Assembly (NCBI RefSeq): GCF_000193495.2
Contig: NZ_AP023410.1
Location: 2,486,001-2,550,000, forward strand
Length of the DNA stretch: 64,000 bases
Direction: 5' to 3'
Source of the DNA: Acetobacter aceti NBRC 14818
GTDB lineage: Bacteria > Pseudomonadota > Alphaproteobacteria > Acetobacterales > Acetobacteraceae
How positions within the stretch are numbered: the first letter of the stretch is position 1; each line of letters starts with the position of its first letter. Positions 62,670 to 64,000 of this stretch are shown piece by piece. A model generated the notes under the pieces. That model had not been told where the DNA came from. It did no database searches and saw only the letters and a list, made by a program, of their open reading frames with translations. The translations under genes were made by a program, and so were the position numbers.

Positions 62670-64000
62670 ATGTGGTTGCGCACGGCGAAATCGAAGCAGG
62701 TTCTGACCGGTCTTGTTCTTCTGTTGTCAGGCTGCGCGGTCGGACCGAACTATAAGAAACCCCAGACATGGACGCCGCCAGCGTGGAAGATTGCGCAGGC
62801 GGGCAGCAAGGGCAGCGTGACGATTCCCGACGCGCCGGACGTCAACTGGTGGAATATTTTCCAGGACCCCGAACTGACCTCTCTTGAGAAGCGGATCGCG
62901 ACCGAGAACCTTGACGTGCAGCGTGGCACGGCTCAGCTCGCCGAGAGCAGGGCGCAGCTTGTTCTGGCGGGCGCCGAGCGGTTTCCGGCTCTGAGCGCAT
63001 CCGGTTCCTATGCGCGGGCACAGTATAGCTCCCAGAACCTGCGTCGCATCGTTTCTCATATTGCTGAAAGTACTGGTGGCGGCATTGGCCAGCTTCTTGA
63101 CCAGAACGCCAGCAATGCGACCATTCCTCTTCTGGATCGCTGGCGCGATGGCGTGGATGCGACATGGGAGGTTGATCTGTGGGGGCGTGTGCGTCGTCAG
63201 TATGAGGCGGCTCAGGCCTATCTGGATGAAAGCACCGAGCAACGCCGTTCCGTGCTGATCGCCCGCGAAGCCGATCTGGCGCGTGATTACATGACGCTGC
63301 GCGGAACGCAGAAGCAGCTCGCGATTCTGCAACATAATCGGGACGATGCGCAGCGTGTGCTGGAGTTGAGCACATCACGCTACCAGCACGGCCTTGTCAG
63401 TGAGCTGGATCAGGAAGAGGCGCGCTCGGAGCTGGAGGCCATTCAGGCCCAGATTCCCCAACTGGAGCAGGAAGCCAAGCTGGAAATCAATGCGATCAGT
63501 CTGTTGATGGGAACACCGCCCGGTAGTCTGGATGCGGAACTCTCCACGCCGACAGAGTTCCAGCCGGTTCCGCCGCGTGTGCCGGTTGGACTGCCGTCCG
63601 AGCTTGCAGAGCGCCGTCCGGATATCCGTGCGGCCAGTGACGAGTTGCATGCTGCGACAGCGGAGGTCGGTCAGGCGATCGCGGATTTCTATCCACGAGT
63701 CACAATCGATGCGAGCTTCGGCATGCAGTCGTTCTCTTTCCGGGATCTGGGGCTGTGGAATGCTCGGGCATGGAATGTGGGACCGACCATCACGATTCCG
63801 ATTTTTCAGGGTGGGCGTCTCGCGGGGCAGCTTGAGTTGAAGAAGGCCAGCCAGAAGGCGGCGGCCATTCAGTATCGCAAGACCGTGCTGTCGGCGTGGA
63901 AAGACGTGGACGATGCCCTGACGGCTTTCACCAAGGACGGCCAGCGGACGGACGATCTGGCGGCGAAGAAGGCTGCAGATCAGCGTGCTTATGAGCTGAC
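62670..64000 (+). CDS. NodT-family outer membrane efflux lipoprotein (partial, runs off the right edge)
   Basis: At least 443 residues of an outer-membrane channel for an RND pump. Lipobox LLLSGC places the acylated Cys at 22. OEP/NodT blocks follow: VDATWEVDLWGRVRR, TSRYQHGLVSELDQEEARSEL, INAISLLMGTPPG, LPSELAERRPDIRAASDELHAATAEVGQAIADFYPRVTI and ITIPIFQGGRLAGQLELKKA. It begins after GGGGGTGAGA and is divergent from the TetR gene. The C-terminus and any pump genes lie beyond the window. Confidence 0.9.
   Translation, partial: MWLRTAKSKQVLTGLVLLLSGCAVGPNYKKPQTWTPPAWKIAQAGSKGSVTIPDAPDVNWWNIFQDPELTSLEKRIATENLDVQRGTAQLAESRAQLVLAGAERFPALSASGSYARAQYSSQNLRRIVSHIAESTGGGIGQLLDQNASNATIPLLDRWRDGVDATWEVDLWGRVRRQYEAAQAYLDESTEQRRSVLIAREADLARDYMTLRGTQKQLAILQHNRDDAQRVLELSTSRYQHGLVSELDQEEARSELEAIQAQIPQLEQEAKLEINAISLLMGTPPGSLDAELSTPTEFQPVPPRVPVGLPSELAERRPDIRAASDELHAATAEVGQAIADFYPRVTIDASFGMQSFSFRDLGLWNARAWNVGPTITIPIFQGGRLAGQLELKKASQKAAAIQYRKTVLSAWKDVDDALTAFTKDGQRTDDLAAKKAADQRAYEL

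Noticed and set aside
1..64000. tRNA, rRNA or CRISPR arrays
   Set aside because: Intergenic regions were read for T-loop-like GGTTCGA motifs, rRNA segments and regularly spaced direct repeats; none was convincing. A covariance-model scan would settle tRNAs and small RNAs.

Overview
The window reads as chromosomal DNA of an acetic acid bacterium (Alphaproteobacteria, Acetobacteraceae). The case rests on an IS1031-type insertion sequence with its TNA target duplication, a sorbosone-dehydrogenase-family quinoprotein, an aerobic-type cobalamin operon and many tightly overlapping genes with moderately high GC codon use. The genus cannot be fixed from sequence alone. No rRNA, tRNA, CRISPR array or replication origin was recognised.

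Layout. 1-1.55 kb: small secreted or lipoprotein genes (EF-hand protein, Tyr/Pro-rich protein, DUF4410 lipoprotein). 1.9-4.25 kb: a TonB-dependent receptor, followed by about 700 bp of AT-rich DNA carrying a decayed copy of a LysR-gene upstream region. 5.0-14.2 kb: a nine-gene minus-strand operon with a divergent LysR gene. It encodes a periplasmic binding protein, a three-subunit flavin/iron-sulphur opine-oxidase-like enzyme, two permeases, an ATPase, arginase and ornithine cyclodeaminase. This is the gene set of the occ/noc opine catabolic regions of Agrobacterium Ti plasmids, and it predicts import of an arginine-derived opine, oxidation to arginine plus a keto acid, then arginine to ornithine to proline. 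14.3-19 kb: an aliphatic-sulfonate-type ABC transporter with an SfnB/DszC-like flavin oxidoreductase and a small alpha/beta hydrolase. 19-24 kb: nitroreductase, cytochrome P450, a large HPII-type catalase and a frameshifted family-25 glycosyltransferase. 24.3-29.6 kb: aldehyde dehydrogenase, DciA, MutY, a family-specific hypothetical and ferrochelatase.

29.6-34.5 kb is an AT-rich accessory island with two convergent beta-rich surface or secreted protein genes. One of them was disrupted at codon 6 by the IS. 34.5-44.2 kb: a cobalamin riboswitch followed by DUF1636-cobW-cobN-cobB-cobO-cobQ-cobC, almost all overlapping and therefore one translationally coupled operon for cobalt insertion and the late corrin steps. 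44.3-64 kb is mostly housekeeping: sorbosone dehydrogenase homologue, FUSC transporter, two YidB/DUF937 paralogues, DnaB, an FAD-linked 2-hydroxyacid dehydrogenase, Sua5/TsaC, CysQ, an MFS transporter, MYG1, PepA-HolC, aldo/keto reductase, and a TetR gene divergent from an RND outer-membrane lipoprotein that runs off the right edge.

Several repeat families were found by eye: a REP-like GC-rich hairpin in three intergenic regions, an inverted-repeat element at 3' ends, duplicated LysR-box upstream blocks, and an inverted copy of the ornithine cyclodeaminase C-terminus behind the LysR gene.
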